NCBI RefSeq assembly: GCF_009617585.1
Contig: NZ_WIXI01000050.1
Coordinates: 1-64,000 of the forward strand
DNA: 64,000 bases
Reading direction: 5' to 3'
Source: Endobacterium cereale
Lineage (GTDB): Bacteria > Pseudomonadota > Alphaproteobacteria > Rhizobiales > Rhizobiaceae
How positions within the stretch are numbered: position 1 is the stretch's first letter; each line of letters starts with the position of its first letter. The notes below the pieces were generated by a model. It worked only from the letters and a program-made list of their open reading frames with translations, did no database searches and was not told where the DNA came from. Below are positions 16,775 through 25,774 of the stretch, piece after piece. A program made the position numbers and the translations under genes.

Positions 16775-18244
16775 CTACTGCTGACCGGCCGAGTTAGCAT
16801 CATCCCGTTCGCCCATGCGGTCGAGCAGCAGGGAATAGGCGACGTAATATTTGTAGATGTTGCTGACATACTGCACGGTCTCGCGGCCGACGATTTCGGC
16901 GGCGGCGTTCTCGACGTTGCCAAACCATTTGTTCGGGTCAAGGCCCATCGATCTGGCTTTGTTGCGGAATTTCCGCAGGTTGCCTGGTCCGGCGTTATAG
17001 GCTGCGAAGGCGAAAAGCTGGCGGTCGCGCGGGCTCAACTCGTCATCATCGATATAGGTGTCGATCAGGTGCCGCAGATATTTTGTTCCGGCTTCGACAT
17101 TGCGTGCAGCATCCTTGTCTATTCCGCCAATCCCGATCGCTTTGTCGCTCGCAGTCGAGGGCAATAGCTGCATGATGCCGACGGCACCGCGTGGCGAACG
17201 ACGGGACTGATCGAGTTGCGGTTCCTGATAGCCTTGCGCCATGAGCATCAGATAGTCGAAAGAATATGCCCTGCCGTATTCGCGGAAAATCCCGACAAGC
17301 GTCTGGAATCGTTTCACGTCATCCGGCGAATATGCCCGCTTCACGATCTTGTCCTGAACGAAGTAGCTCTTGCGCAAAATATTGCCGAATGTGGTGCCGA
17401 TCCTGTGGCCCTCAATGAATGGGTCCAGTTCCGCCTTCAGTTGCGGACTACTTTTACGGATCGCCCAGGCGATCCGCCCTTCCTGAGACAGTACGATGTC
17501 GTGGCGGACCTTCATGTCGGGGAAAACATGTGCCCAGATGTCGGCCATATAGGCATCCACGATAGTAAACGGCAGAAGCTGCGCGTTGACCATCTCCATC
17601 AAATCCTCGTCCTCAAGGTTCTCGTCGATCGCGTTGATAACAATCTCAGACTTGCCCGCTGCGGCAAGCCTCTCGTTCAAGGTCAGCAGATGTTCGTGAA
17701 AACTGCTCGATCCGCGCACCGCGACGGTCTTTCCTGAGAGGTCCTCGATGCTTTCGACAGGCGGGCTGTTGGCGGAGGCAACAAGAACCTCCTCGGCTTT
17801 TTCATAAAGCGGCCTGGTGAAATCGACGAGGTTCAGCCGATCTTGCGTGATCGTCAAATTCGCCATCACGATATCGCCCAGCCCATCGTTGAGTGCTGAA
17901 AGAAGATTTTCCCGTGGAGTGGGAATGAACACGATGTGGATTTGGTCGATCTGCTTGCTTCTTTGTCGATTGAGATATTTTTCCAGCGCCAGTCCGAACT
18001 CGACGGCAGTGCCAAACTGGCGGCCTTTGTCGACGAAATAGATGGTCTTGCTGAAGGGAACGAGCACGCGGACGATGCGACGCGCCTTCATCGCCTCGAA
18101 ATCTATGACATGTTTTTCAATGAGTTGCCGGGGCGATGGTGTCCCGGCAACTGTCTGCGCCACAACGGGTGTTGCCAATGTGACAGCGAAAAACGCCGCA
18201 GCCCATAAGTGTGTCATCGAATGACGAGGAAATGAGCTTGGCAT
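16775..18244 (-). CDS. MltF-like membrane-bound lytic murein transglycosylase
   Basis: A 489-residue exported protein with two domains. The N-terminal hydrophobic segment is a signal peptide (cleavage near TPVVAQ, about residue 30). Residues about 55-300 form a periplasmic solute-binding type 3 domain (RIVRVLVPFSKTIYFVDKGR, then FTRPLYEKAEEVLVA). Residues about 315-460 form a goose-lysozyme-like SLT domain, with catalytic glutamate E341 in MAQGYQEPQLDQ and the signatures GAVGIMQLLPSTA and FAAYNAGPGN. This is the MltF architecture. It cleaves peptidoglycan glycan strands to give anhydromuropeptides, with the binding domain as allosteric sensor. Start 18244 has AAGGAG upstream but at a wide spacing; the ATG at 18217 is an alternative. 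Confidence 0.9.
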   Translation of the reverse strand: MPSSFPRHSMTHLWAAAFFAVTLATPVVAQTVAGTPSPRQLIEKHVIDFEAMKARRIVRVLVPFSKTIYFVDKGRQFGTAVEFGLALEKYLNRQRSKQIDQIHIVFIPTPRENLLSALNDGLGDIVMANLTITQDRLNLVDFTRPLYEKAEEVLVASANSPPVESIEDLSGKTVAVRGSSSFHEHLLTLNERLAAAGKSEIVINAIDENLEDEDLMEMVNAQLLPFTIVDAYMADIWAHVFPDMKVRHDIVLSQEGRIAWAIRKSSPQLKAELDPFIEGHRIGTTFGNILRKSYFVQDKIVKRAYSPDDVKRFQTLVGIFREYGRAYSFDYLMLMAQGYQEPQLDQSRRSPRGAVGIMQLLPSTASDKAIGIGGIDKDAARNVEAGTKYLRHLIDTYIDDDELSPRDRQLFAFAAYNAGPGNLRKFRNKARSMGLDPNKWFGNVENAAAEIVGRETVQYVSNIYKYYVAYSLLLDRMGERDDANSAGQQ

Positions 18245-18301
18245 GTGAGCAAGCTACTCCTTATGGCGAGGTTTTGTAGACAGGCGAGCCGAAGCGAGAG
18301 C

Positions 18302-19957
18302 CTATCGAGGCGCGAGACCTTCCAGTTCGTTCAGGCGCTTCAACGCAGACTGCTGCCGGAGCAGGCCATAGTTGATACCGCTGGCATTCAGCGTGCTGCC
18401 TTCCTGGTATGGGTATTGTTCAAAGTCCGCGAAGAAATCCTTGATCTTGCCCTGAATCGGCACAAGCAACCACATGTTGCGGGCGATAAACTCCATAGCC
18501 CCCGCGCCCTCACGTGCTCCACGTTCGTAAGGATCCATCCTGAGGTTGGCGATGTTGGCCCAGCTTGGCGTCTCACGGGTCGCCGTTGCGATATTGCCCT
18601 CGCTGTTGATCGCAAAACTGAGCTTCCAGTCGTTCCACCTTATGGCGTTGAGATTGCCGCCCTGGTCGAAATAGTAGATCGAGTCCCGTGGGCCGGTCTC
18701 CGCTTCGCCCTTCAGTAGAGGGCCAAGATCATACCCGTCGAGATGTACTTTAAACGTCTTGGTGCCGACCTTGTAACCCGTCTTCATCTGTTCTGTGATA
18801 TCGGTCAGGCCAGCGGCACCGGCAAATGTCGGCATCCAGTCCATCAATGTGACGGGATCGTTGATTTCCCTCCCAGGTTGAACCACGCCCGGCCAACGAA
18901 CCATCATCGGGATGCGGAAGCCGCCCTCCCAGGTCGTACCCTTTTCGCCGTGGAACATCGTCATGGCCCCATCGGGCCACAGGGCAAGCTCCGCACCGTT
19001 ATCTGTGGTATAGAGAACGATGGTATTGTCGGCGATGCCGAGCTCGTCGAGCTGATCGAGAAGCTGGCCGACATGGCCGTCATGCTCGACCATTCCATCG
19101 GCATGTATGCCCTTGCCGGTCTTGCCCATGGCATCCGGGGCGAGGTGTGTGAAAACATGCATGCGCGTCGAGTTGAACCAGCAGAAGAATGGCTTGTCCG
19201 CCTTGGCCTGACGATCGATGAAATCCTTGGCGGCTGCCAGAAATTCCGAGTCGATGGTCTCCATTCGCTTGGTGTTGAGCGCGCCCGTATCTTCGATCTT
19301 GCCGTCCGCCGTCGATTTGATGACACCACGCGGTCCGAACTGCCGACGAAAGGCCGGGTCCTTCGGGTAGAAATAACCTTCGGGTTCTTCCTCGGCATTG
19401 AGGTGATACAGATTGCCGAAGAACTCATCGAACCCGTGCTTGGTGGGAAGATGCTGATCCTGATCGCCGAGATGGTTCTTGCCGAACTGTCCGGTCGAGT
19501 AGTTAGCGCTCTTCATCACGTCAGCGATTGTCGGCATCCAGTCCTGAATTCCGTGCGGGTCGCCGGGCATGCCGATGGTCAGAAGGCCGGTTCGGAACGG
19601 CTCCTGGCCGAGAATGAAGGAGGCCCGGCCTGCCGTGCAGCTCTGTTGCCCATAGGAGTCCGTGAAGATCGCACCCTCTTTGGCGATACGGTCAATATTG
19701 GGCGTGCGGTAGCCCATCAGGCCTTTTGTGTAGGCGCTGATCTGCGGGATGCCGATGTCATCGCCAAAAATGACGAGAATGTTTGGTGGTCGGTTGTTGC
19801 CGTTGCTCGTTGCCGGAGCGGACGGCTGGTTCTGAGCGGTCGCGCGGCTGCCTGCGGAGGCAACGGCAATTGCAAGCGAGGTTCCGCCAAGAAGAAGGTT
19901 GCGACGGCTCACCGATGCCGGGCTTTCATTCAACGTTTCCGCGTCAAAACTGCTCAT
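18302..19957 (-). CDS. Tat-exported Cys-type arylsulfatase
   Basis: A 551-residue sulfatase. The twin-arginine leader is SRRNLLLGGTSLAIAVASAG (17-36). Metal ligands appear in ILVIFGDDIGIPQ (D66, D67) and later in YTTDNGAE. The modified residue lies in SCTAGRASFILGQ (C107, R111), a C-x-A-x-R variant of the canonical C-x-P-x-R signature. C107 should become formylglycine through the FGE at 8471-9460. Folded Tat export fits maturation in the cytoplasm before secretion. It hydrolyses a sulfate ester whose identity is unknown; arylsulfatase A-like enzymes act on aryl or sugar sulfates. The RBS AAAGGAG precedes the ATG at 19957, and a shared operator-like element is 67 bases upstream. Confidence 0.93.
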   Translation of the reverse strand: MSSFDAETLNESPASVSRRNLLLGGTSLAIAVASAGSRATAQNQPSAPATSNGNNRPPNILVIFGDDIGIPQISAYTKGLMGYRTPNIDRIAKEGAIFTDSYGQQSCTAGRASFILGQEPFRTGLLTIGMPGDPHGIQDWMPTIADVMKSANYSTGQFGKNHLGDQDQHLPTKHGFDEFFGNLYHLNAEEEPEGYFYPKDPAFRRQFGPRGVIKSTADGKIEDTGALNTKRMETIDSEFLAAAKDFIDRQAKADKPFFCWFNSTRMHVFTHLAPDAMGKTGKGIHADGMVEHDGHVGQLLDQLDELGIADNTIVLYTTDNGAELALWPDGAMTMFHGEKGTTWEGGFRIPMMVRWPGVVQPGREINDPVTLMDWMPTFAGAAGLTDITEQMKTGYKVGTKTFKVHLDGYDLGPLLKGEAETGPRDSIYYFDQGGNLNAIRWNDWKLSFAINSEGNIATATRETPSWANIANLRMDPYERGAREGAGAMEFIARNMWLLVPIQGKIKDFFADFEQYPYQEGSTLNASGINYGLLRQQSALKRLNELEGLAPR

Positions 19958-20024
19958 GGAAGGTACTCCTTTATGTGATGGCTTTGATCACAGGCAGAAG
20001 CATGAACCGCTCTCGCGAATGCGA

Positions 20025-20053
20025 AAGTACGTTACCGTAAATCTGACGGTAAA
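20025..20053 (-). promoter_or_regulatory. Shared operator-like element, copy 5 (minus strand, upstream of the sulfatase)
   Basis: On the minus strand a first TTTACCGT begins at 20053 and a second half-site, TTTACGGTAACGTACTT, runs from 20041 to 20025. The spacing of 12 bases and the sequence match copy 4 closely. It ends 67 bases before the sulfatase start codon. Confidence 0.75.
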
Positions 20054-20187
20054 CGCTGACGGCACTTGGGCGGCAGCTTTGTTGGGACGAGCGTCGTCTG
20101 TTCGCATCCATCATTCGGTGCTGCGATGATTGCCAGCGGCCAATTCTCATTCAGCGTGCTTTGGCGAGCCGTCGACCAATCAGAAAA

Positions 20188-20216
20188 TTTACACGGTGTT
20201 TAACGGTAACGTACTT
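20188..20216 (+). promoter_or_regulatory. Shared operator-like element, copy 6 (upstream of the aspT operon)
   Basis: TTTACACGG begins at 20188 and a second half-site, TTTAACGGTAACGTACTT, begins at 20199 and ends at 20216. The half-sites are 11 bases apart. The GTAACGTACTT end is identical to copies 3, 4 and 5. It ends 280 bases before the chosen aspT start. Confidence 0.7.
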
Positions 20217-20496
20217 CATGACACGCGTTGGCGCTGATAGCGATCGCGTATGGGTTGGATGCCGCCCGGACCTCGCGAAAGCCGGACAATACAATTTTCT
20301 AACCGCAGTTTGGACAGGTCCGGGGCGCACCGGCGGATCGATTGGCTAGAGAACCAGCCTGAACAAAAGCTGCCATCCGGCCGTGCCGTCGTTCAGATCA
20401 TCGATGCCGAGTTTGCATTTTGCCGCAAAAGTCAGCGCCTCCGTCAGTCACCGGATATCGAAACATCTGCTTGCCGAATTGGAAGGAAGATTTTCA

Positions 20497-22173
20497 ATGT
20501 CGTTCATCGCGAGCATATTCGAGCAGTCGCCGATCATCGCACTGTTTCTTTCGCTTGCCGGGGGATATTGGATCGGCAAGTTCCAGTTCGGCAAGTTTCA
20601 GCTCGGCGGGGTGGCGGGATCGCTCCTGGTGGCGGTCATTATCAGTCAGGTCGGCGTAAAAATCGACGATGGCATAAAAGCCGTCCTCTTTGCATTGTTC
20701 ATATACGCAGTAGGTTTCGAAAGCGGTCCGCAATTTTTCCGGTCCCTCGGGCGCCAATCCATTCGCGAAATCGTCATGGCTGTCGTTCTCGCGTTGAGCG
20801 GGCTTGCAACCGTTGTAATCCTCGCCAGAATTTTCTCGCTCGACAAAGGTCTGGCTGCCGGCATTGCGGCCGGTGGGCTTACCCAGTCGGCCATCATCGG
20901 GACGGCGAGTTCCGCCATCGAAAAGCTGGGTCTTGCCGCCGAGGAAGTCAAACGACTGCAGTCGAATGTCGCGATAGGCTATGCGGTGACCTACATCTTC
21001 GGCTCTTTCGGAGCGATCATCGTTTGCGTCAACATCCTGCCCTGGTTCATGAAACGCAGCATTCGCGACGATGCTGTCAAAGCCGACGCCGAGATGTTGA
21101 AAGGTGCGCATGCCTACGGGCCCGGCGAAACTCCGGCGCTGCCTGAACTCGTCGGTCGCGTCTACCGGGTCGAAACCGCAGCAGGGCAAGCGGTGAACCT
21201 GCTGGAAGGCGCAGGCCGGTTCACGGTCGAAAGGGTGAAGCGCGACGGCAGGATCATTGGTGTCGAACCAAGGCTGTTGTTGAAACAGGCCGATCTGCTG
21301 TTGCTCGTCGGCCGGCGGCCAGCAATGGTCGGTCTTGAAACGCGGATCGGGCCGGAAACCGCAGGCGGTAACGGTATGGACCTCGTGGTGACAACCCGAG
21401 ATATCCAGTTAACCGACAAGGATTTTGCCGGACGAACCGTCGCCGAAATCCTGTCGAGCAGCGAAGAGTTGCGTCACGGCATCTATGTGCTGGGTGTCAC
21501 GCGGGCAGGCACGCCACTGGACCTTGCCGATGATACGGTCATCGCCGCAGGAGATATCGTCACAGTCCATGGCGTGCAGGAGGACCTGCAACGGCTCGCC
21601 GGTCGCGTGGGTCCGGCTATCGTTCCAAGCGACAAGACCGATTTCGTTTTTCACGGGCTCGGGCTTGTCGTCGGACTTCTCGCCGGGCTTCTGGTGCTGC
21701 GCATTGGCTCCATCCCCCTGACACTTGGCGCTGGCGGCGGGGCGCTATTGTCCGGTCTTGTTTTCGGCTGGTATCGCAGCCGCCACATGGCAATCGGCAA
21801 CATGCCGATTGGCGCCTCGACCCTTCTCCGCGACTTCGGTCTTGCCGGTTTCGTGGCTGTGGTCGGATTGCAGTCGGGTCAGCAGGCTGTTCAGACAATC
21901 GCCCAAAGCGGCCTGTCGATCTTCCTGGTCGGCGTCGTCGTAACGATACTGCCATTGATCCTGACCATGCTCGTCGGTCGCTACCTGCTTGGCTATCGCA
22001 ACGTGGCCATCTTTGCCGGAGCGCTGTCCGGTTCCCGCAGCGCCAACCCCGCCTTTGGGGAAATCCTGGACAAGGCTGGAAATTCCGTTCCGACCACATC
22101 CTTCGCAATCACCTATGCGCTTGCCAACGTGTTTCTGACGCTGCTCGGCCCTCTGGTCGTGGCGCTCGTCTGA
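20497..22173 (+). CDS. AspT/AAE-family aspartate:alanine exchanger
   Basis: A 558-residue polytopic protein of the aspartate:alanine exchanger family. The start at 20497 (MSFIASIFEQSPIIALFLSL) follows GGAAGGAAGA. The family layout is clear: about five N-terminal helices including FALFIYAVGFESGPQFF near 66-82, a large central cytoplasmic region with two TrkA-C-type segments (about 200-370), and five to six C-terminal helices with the inverted-repeat motif LGAGGGALLSGLVFGWY. AspT exchanges external aspartate for alanine made inside by decarboxylation, which is electrogenic and consumes a cytoplasmic proton overall. It is followed after 21 bases by the matching decarboxylase and then by a second AspT. 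Its upstream region carries copy 6 of the shared element. Confidence 0.88.
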   Translation: MSFIASIFEQSPIIALFLSLAGGYWIGKFQFGKFQLGGVAGSLLVAVIISQVGVKIDDGIKAVLFALFIYAVGFESGPQFFRSLGRQSIREIVMAVVLALSGLATVVILARIFSLDKGLAAGIAAGGLTQSAIIGTASSAIEKLGLAAEEVKRLQSNVAIGYAVTYIFGSFGAIIVCVNILPWFMKRSIRDDAVKADAEMLKGAHAYGPGETPALPELVGRVYRVETAAGQAVNLLEGAGRFTVERVKRDGRIIGVEPRLLLKQADLLLLVGRRPAMVGLETRIGPETAGGNGMDLVVTTRDIQLTDKDFAGRTVAEILSSSEELRHGIYVLGVTRAGTPLDLADDTVIAAGDIVTVHGVQEDLQRLAGRVGPAIVPSDKTDFVFHGLGLVVGLLAGLLVLRIGSIPLTLGAGGGALLSGLVFGWYRSRHMAIGNMPIGASTLLRDFGLAGFVAVVGLQSGQQAVQTIAQSGLSIFLVGVVVTILPLILTMLVGRYLLGYRNVAIFAGALSGSRSANPAFGEILDKAGNSVPTTSFAITYALANVFLTLLGPLVVALV

Positions 22174-22194
22174 TCGAAAACAAGGAGCGAAGAC

Positions 22195-23784
22195 ATGATC
22201 GACTACAGTCAATTCGCGCAGCTCAGCCCGTTTGAGCTGAAAGACGAACTGATCAAGCTTGCCTCCGGCAAGAGCGATCACCTGATGCTGAATGCCGGGC
22301 GAGGCAATCCCAATTTTATCGCCACGCTTCCTCGCCGCGCTTTCTTCAGGCTCGGGCTTTTCGCCACGGCAGAGTCAGAACTGTCTTTCTCCTACATGCA
22401 GAAGGATATTGGCGGTTTGCCTCGCATTGAGGGCATCGAAGCCCGTTTTGAACGTTTCGTCAGCGAAAACCGCGATCAGGCCGGTGTCGTCTTTCTCGGT
22501 CGCGCGCTCAGCTATGTGCGCGATCAATTGGGGCTCAACGCCTCCGATTTCCTGCATGAGATGGTCGAGGGCATTCTCGGCTGCAACTATCCTGTTCCGC
22601 CGCGAATGCTGGAGGTCAGCGAACAGATCGTACGGCAGTATCTCATGCGCGAGATGGTCGGCGGACAGGTGTCTGCGCTGGACGTCGATGTATTCGCGGT
22701 CGAGGGCGGCACGGCCGCCATGACCTACATTTTCGATAGTTTGAAGAAGAACCTGTTGGTGAAGTCAGGCGACAAGGTCGCCATCGGCATGCCGGTCTTC
22801 ACACCGTATATCGAGATTCCCGAACTTGACGTCTATGGACTGACGGAGGTGCAAATCAGCGCCGATCCGGACGACGGTTGGCAATATCCCGATAGCGAAC
22901 TGGAAAAGCTCAAGGATCCGGCGATCAAGATCTTCTTCTGCATCAATCCGTCGAACCCGCCATCCGTGAAGCTGGACGACCGCAGCCTGAACAAAATCGC
23001 GCAGATCGTGAAGAATGATCGGCCCGATCTGATGATCTTGACGGACGACGTCTATGGGACGTTCGCGGATGGGTTTCGATCTCTTTTCGCGGTCTGCCCT
23101 GAAAATACGATCCTGGTCTATTCCTATTCCAAATATTTTGGCGCGACAGGCTGGCGTCTCGGAGCCGTGGCTTTGCGGCAGAGCAATATAATGGATAGCG
23201 CGCTGGCGGCTCTGCCTGACACCGACAAGCAGATGCTCGAGCGGCGTTATGCGTCGATCACCACCGATGTGCCGGGCCTGAAGTTGATCGACCGACTGGT
23301 TGCCGACAGTCGTACCGTCGCACTCAATCACACCGCGGGCCTCTCCACGCCGCAACAGGTGCAGATGGTTTTGTTCTCGCTGTTTGCGCTGATGGATGAA
23401 GGCGACGTTTACAAGACCGCGTTGAAAGGCGTGATCCGCCGTCGTCAATCCGCCCTCTACGCAGAGCTCGGCATTGCAATGCCGGAGGATCCGAATTCGG
23501 TCGATTATTACACGCTCCTGGACATGGAAAAAGTTTCGGAACAACTCTATGGCCGGGATTTTTCGCTCTGGGTAAAGACGCGGTTTGCTCCGAACGAACT
23601 GCTTTTCCGGATCGCAGACGAGACCGGTATCGTTCTGCTGCCGGGCCGCGGCTTTGGCACACAACATCCCTCCGGCAGGGCTTCACTGGCAAACCTCAAC
23701 GAATTCGAATACGCGCGCATCGGGCGCGCCCTGCGCAAAATGGCGGATGAATACCACTCTGCATGGAAGGCTGAACGTCCATGA
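22195..23784 (+). CDS. Aspartate 4-decarboxylase (PLP-dependent, bifunctional aspartate aminotransferase type)
   Basis: A 529-residue fold-type I PLP enzyme, the usual length for L-aspartate beta-decarboxylases. The N-terminus FELKDELIKLASGKSDHLML with AGRGNPNF at about 35-42 is typical of the family. The substrate and cofactor region has FAVEGGTAAMTYIF and FFCINPSNPPSVKL. The PLP lysine is K313 in YSYSKYFGATGWRLG, close to its position in characterised dodecameric enzymes. It converts L-aspartate to L-alanine and CO2. Family members also act on cysteine sulfinate, releasing sulfite, which may matter next to a sulfatase system (inference). RBS ACAAGGAGCG. It sits between two AspT genes, so product alanine can be exchanged for aspartate. 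Confidence 0.92.
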   Translation: MIDYSQFAQLSPFELKDELIKLASGKSDHLMLNAGRGNPNFIATLPRRAFFRLGLFATAESELSFSYMQKDIGGLPRIEGIEARFERFVSENRDQAGVVFLGRALSYVRDQLGLNASDFLHEMVEGILGCNYPVPPRMLEVSEQIVRQYLMREMVGGQVSALDVDVFAVEGGTAAMTYIFDSLKKNLLVKSGDKVAIGMPVFTPYIEIPELDVYGLTEVQISADPDDGWQYPDSELEKLKDPAIKIFFCINPSNPPSVKLDDRSLNKIAQIVKNDRPDLMILTDDVYGTFADGFRSLFAVCPENTILVYSYSKYFGATGWRLGAVALRQSNIMDSALAALPDTDKQMLERRYASITTDVPGLKLIDRLVADSRTVALNHTAGLSTPQQVQMVLFSLFALMDEGDVYKTALKGVIRRRQSALYAELGIAMPEDPNSVDYYTLLDMEKVSEQLYGRDFSLWVKTRFAPNELLFRIADETGIVLLPGRGFGTQHPSGRASLANLNEFEYARIGRALRKMADEYHSAWKAERP

Positions 23785-23817
23785 CAACGTCACTTCCGAC
23801 GGGCAGCCGGTGATGAC

Positions 23818-25491
23818 ATGTTTCTGCTGAAAGATCCTGTCATCGCACTTTTCGTGTGCCTCGGCCTTGGTCATCTTATCGGCCGGATACGGGTCGGGCC
23901 GGTGGTTCTCGGCGGCGTTTGCGGAACCCTTTTTGTCGCCCTGGCAATCGGCCAGATGGGGGTGACGATCAGCCCCCACCTGAAGGATACCGCTTTCGCT
24001 CTTTTCATCTATGCGCTCGGCTTTTCCGCCGGGCCGCAGTTTTTCTCCAATATCAGAGGCGGTTGGCGCTACGGGATCTTTTCCTTCATCGAGGTTATCT
24101 GCGTGCTTGGGCTTGTGGCGGGCGCAACGGTTCTTTTCGATTTTGATGCCGGTACGAGCTCGGGATTGTTCGCCGGCGCGGCAACCGAATCCGCAGTCCT
24201 CGGCACTGCATCAGAGGCATTGGGACGGCTGCCTCTTGCCGAAACCGAAATCCTTCGATTGCAGGCCAATGCTGCGACCGCCTACAGCTTGACCTACCTG
24301 TTCGGACTTGTCGCCATCGTCGTCTTCACCACCCAGATTGCACCGATCATCCTTCGCGTCGATCTGCGAAAGGAGGCAACAGCGCTTGCCGCGCAATTGG
24401 GAGAAGACGAAGAGGGTGCCGATCAGCCAGACGCCCTCCCAACCTTTGTTGGACGAGTTTTTCGGGCCGGTCCCGCTGCCGGCAAGTCCATCGCAGATTT
24501 CGAACTTAGCCGAGGCAGTACGGTCTTCATCGAGCGGTTGAAGCGCGGTGATGATCTTCTGCAGCCGCCAAAGGATTTTGTGATCGACGCCGACGATCTC
24601 CTGTTCTTGCACGGACGACGAAGTGCGATGATTTCCATCGAGACTGTTGTCGGCCCCGAACAGCCCGTGCCGTCTGATGTTTCGATCCCGCTTGCTCGCC
24701 AGCAGGTCGTGGTTCAGAGGAAGGAGATTGCCGGGATGCGCGTGCGCGATCTGCGGGCGGTCGCTCCGGCAGAATTGTCGCGAGGCCTGTTTGTCGAAAG
24801 CGTGCGACGCATGGGGCACACAATTCCGGCTTTGCCGAAAACACGGCTGCAGGAAGGCGATGTCCTCACGCTTTATGGTCCGCAGACCGCCGTGTCGCGG
24901 GCGGTCAAGGAATTGGGTGCCGCCGTTCGATCTGAAGAGGCAACCGATCTGGTGTTTCTTGGAATTGGCATTCTGGTCGGCTTGCTGCTCGGGCGACTTT
25001 CACTTGATGTTGCCGGCATGACGCTGACCCTGGGTACTGGCGGCGGTGCCCTCATCGCGGGGTTGGTGTTCGGGTGGCTGAATATGCGGCAACCTCGCCA
25101 TGGCAACCTTCCTGTCGCGGCTGCCAGCTTCATGAAGGATTTCGGTCTCGCGACTTTTATCGCTGCCATCGGGCTGAGCGCCGGACCGGACGCGGTGGCA
25201 TTGGTTATGAAATATGGTCTCATCCTGCCAGTTCTCGGCATACTCGTCTCGACGATTCCGGCTTTCGTTTCGCTGCTTGTCGGATGGAAACTCATGAAGA
25301 TCGAGATCCCGATCCTGCTCGGCATCATTGCCGGCCAACATTGCAGTACGCCAACGATCAGCGCGTTGGTGGCTCAATCGGGCAATTCCACGCCGGTCAT
25401 TGGCTACACGGTAACCTATGCGATCTCAAATGTTCTGCTGCCGTTGCTTGGGCCCGTCGTTGTCGGCCTGAGCAATATATTCATCCAGTGA
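23818..25491 (+). CDS. Second AspT/AAE-family aspartate:alanine exchanger
   Basis: A 557-residue paralogue of the exchanger at 20497, last gene of the aspT-asD-aspT operon (33-base gap). It has the same plan: N-terminal helices with FALFIYALGFSAGPQFFSNI near 61-80, central TrkA-C segments (about 205-370), and C-terminal helices containing LGTGGGALIAGLVFGWLNM. The two AspT proteins are clearly diverged, not a recent duplication. They may form a heteromer or differ in substrate (for example aspartate/alanine versus another amino or sulfonate acid). The start at 23818 follows a weak ribosome-binding site, so coupling to the upstream gene is likely. Confidence 0.87.
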   Translation: MFLLKDPVIALFVCLGLGHLIGRIRVGPVVLGGVCGTLFVALAIGQMGVTISPHLKDTAFALFIYALGFSAGPQFFSNIRGGWRYGIFSFIEVICVLGLVAGATVLFDFDAGTSSGLFAGAATESAVLGTASEALGRLPLAETEILRLQANAATAYSLTYLFGLVAIVVFTTQIAPIILRVDLRKEATALAAQLGEDEEGADQPDALPTFVGRVFRAGPAAGKSIADFELSRGSTVFIERLKRGDDLLQPPKDFVIDADDLLFLHGRRSAMISIETVVGPEQPVPSDVSIPLARQQVVVQRKEIAGMRVRDLRAVAPAELSRGLFVESVRRMGHTIPALPKTRLQEGDVLTLYGPQTAVSRAVKELGAAVRSEEATDLVFLGIGILVGLLLGRLSLDVAGMTLTLGTGGGALIAGLVFGWLNMRQPRHGNLPVAAASFMKDFGLATFIAAIGLSAGPDAVALVMKYGLILPVLGILVSTIPAFVSLLVGWKLMKIEIPILLGIIAGQHCSTPTISALVAQSGNSTPVIGYTVTYAISNVLLPLLGPVVVGLSNIFIQ

Positions 25492-25774
25492 AACAATATA
25501 GCCGCATCTGTGTGAATGGACGGACGGAATAGAGCCGAGCAAGTGCTATGCAGCACGCAGGGCTCAGTTCCACTGAATTACACGTCACATATAAAACTCT
25601 CGACGTCATCAGGCCTCCCACAAACAATATTGAAAAGCGCCGGCCATGCGGGGGGCGTAACGCCGGGCATAACCCCAACGGTCGAAAAAAGCCGCGAAAA
25701 TTCTCACAAAAATATCATAAAAATACAGATGAAACCGCTCCTGACCCGTTGGGCTCACTACGCTGGCAGCGGTT
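25492..25774. other. Intergenic stretch after the aspT operon
   Basis: About 280 bases with lower GC and several A-rich runs (for example near 25684-25730). Open frames here are short, lack ribosome-binding sites and show no family resemblance. I see no strong hairpin terminator. Together with the following remnant it looks like decayed sequence. Confidence 0.5.

Larger units (their letters stand above)
19958..20496. other. Divergent regulatory region between sulfatase and AspT operons
   Basis: A 539-base gap between two divergent units. It contains two oppositely oriented copies of the shared element (20025-20053 facing the sulfatase, 20188-20216 facing aspT). After the second copy, about 280 bases lead to the aspT start, long for a leader. 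I see no convincing gene or riboswitch fold in it. A short reading frame upstream of the aspT ATG is in frame with it but lacks a ribosome-binding site. Confidence 0.6.
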
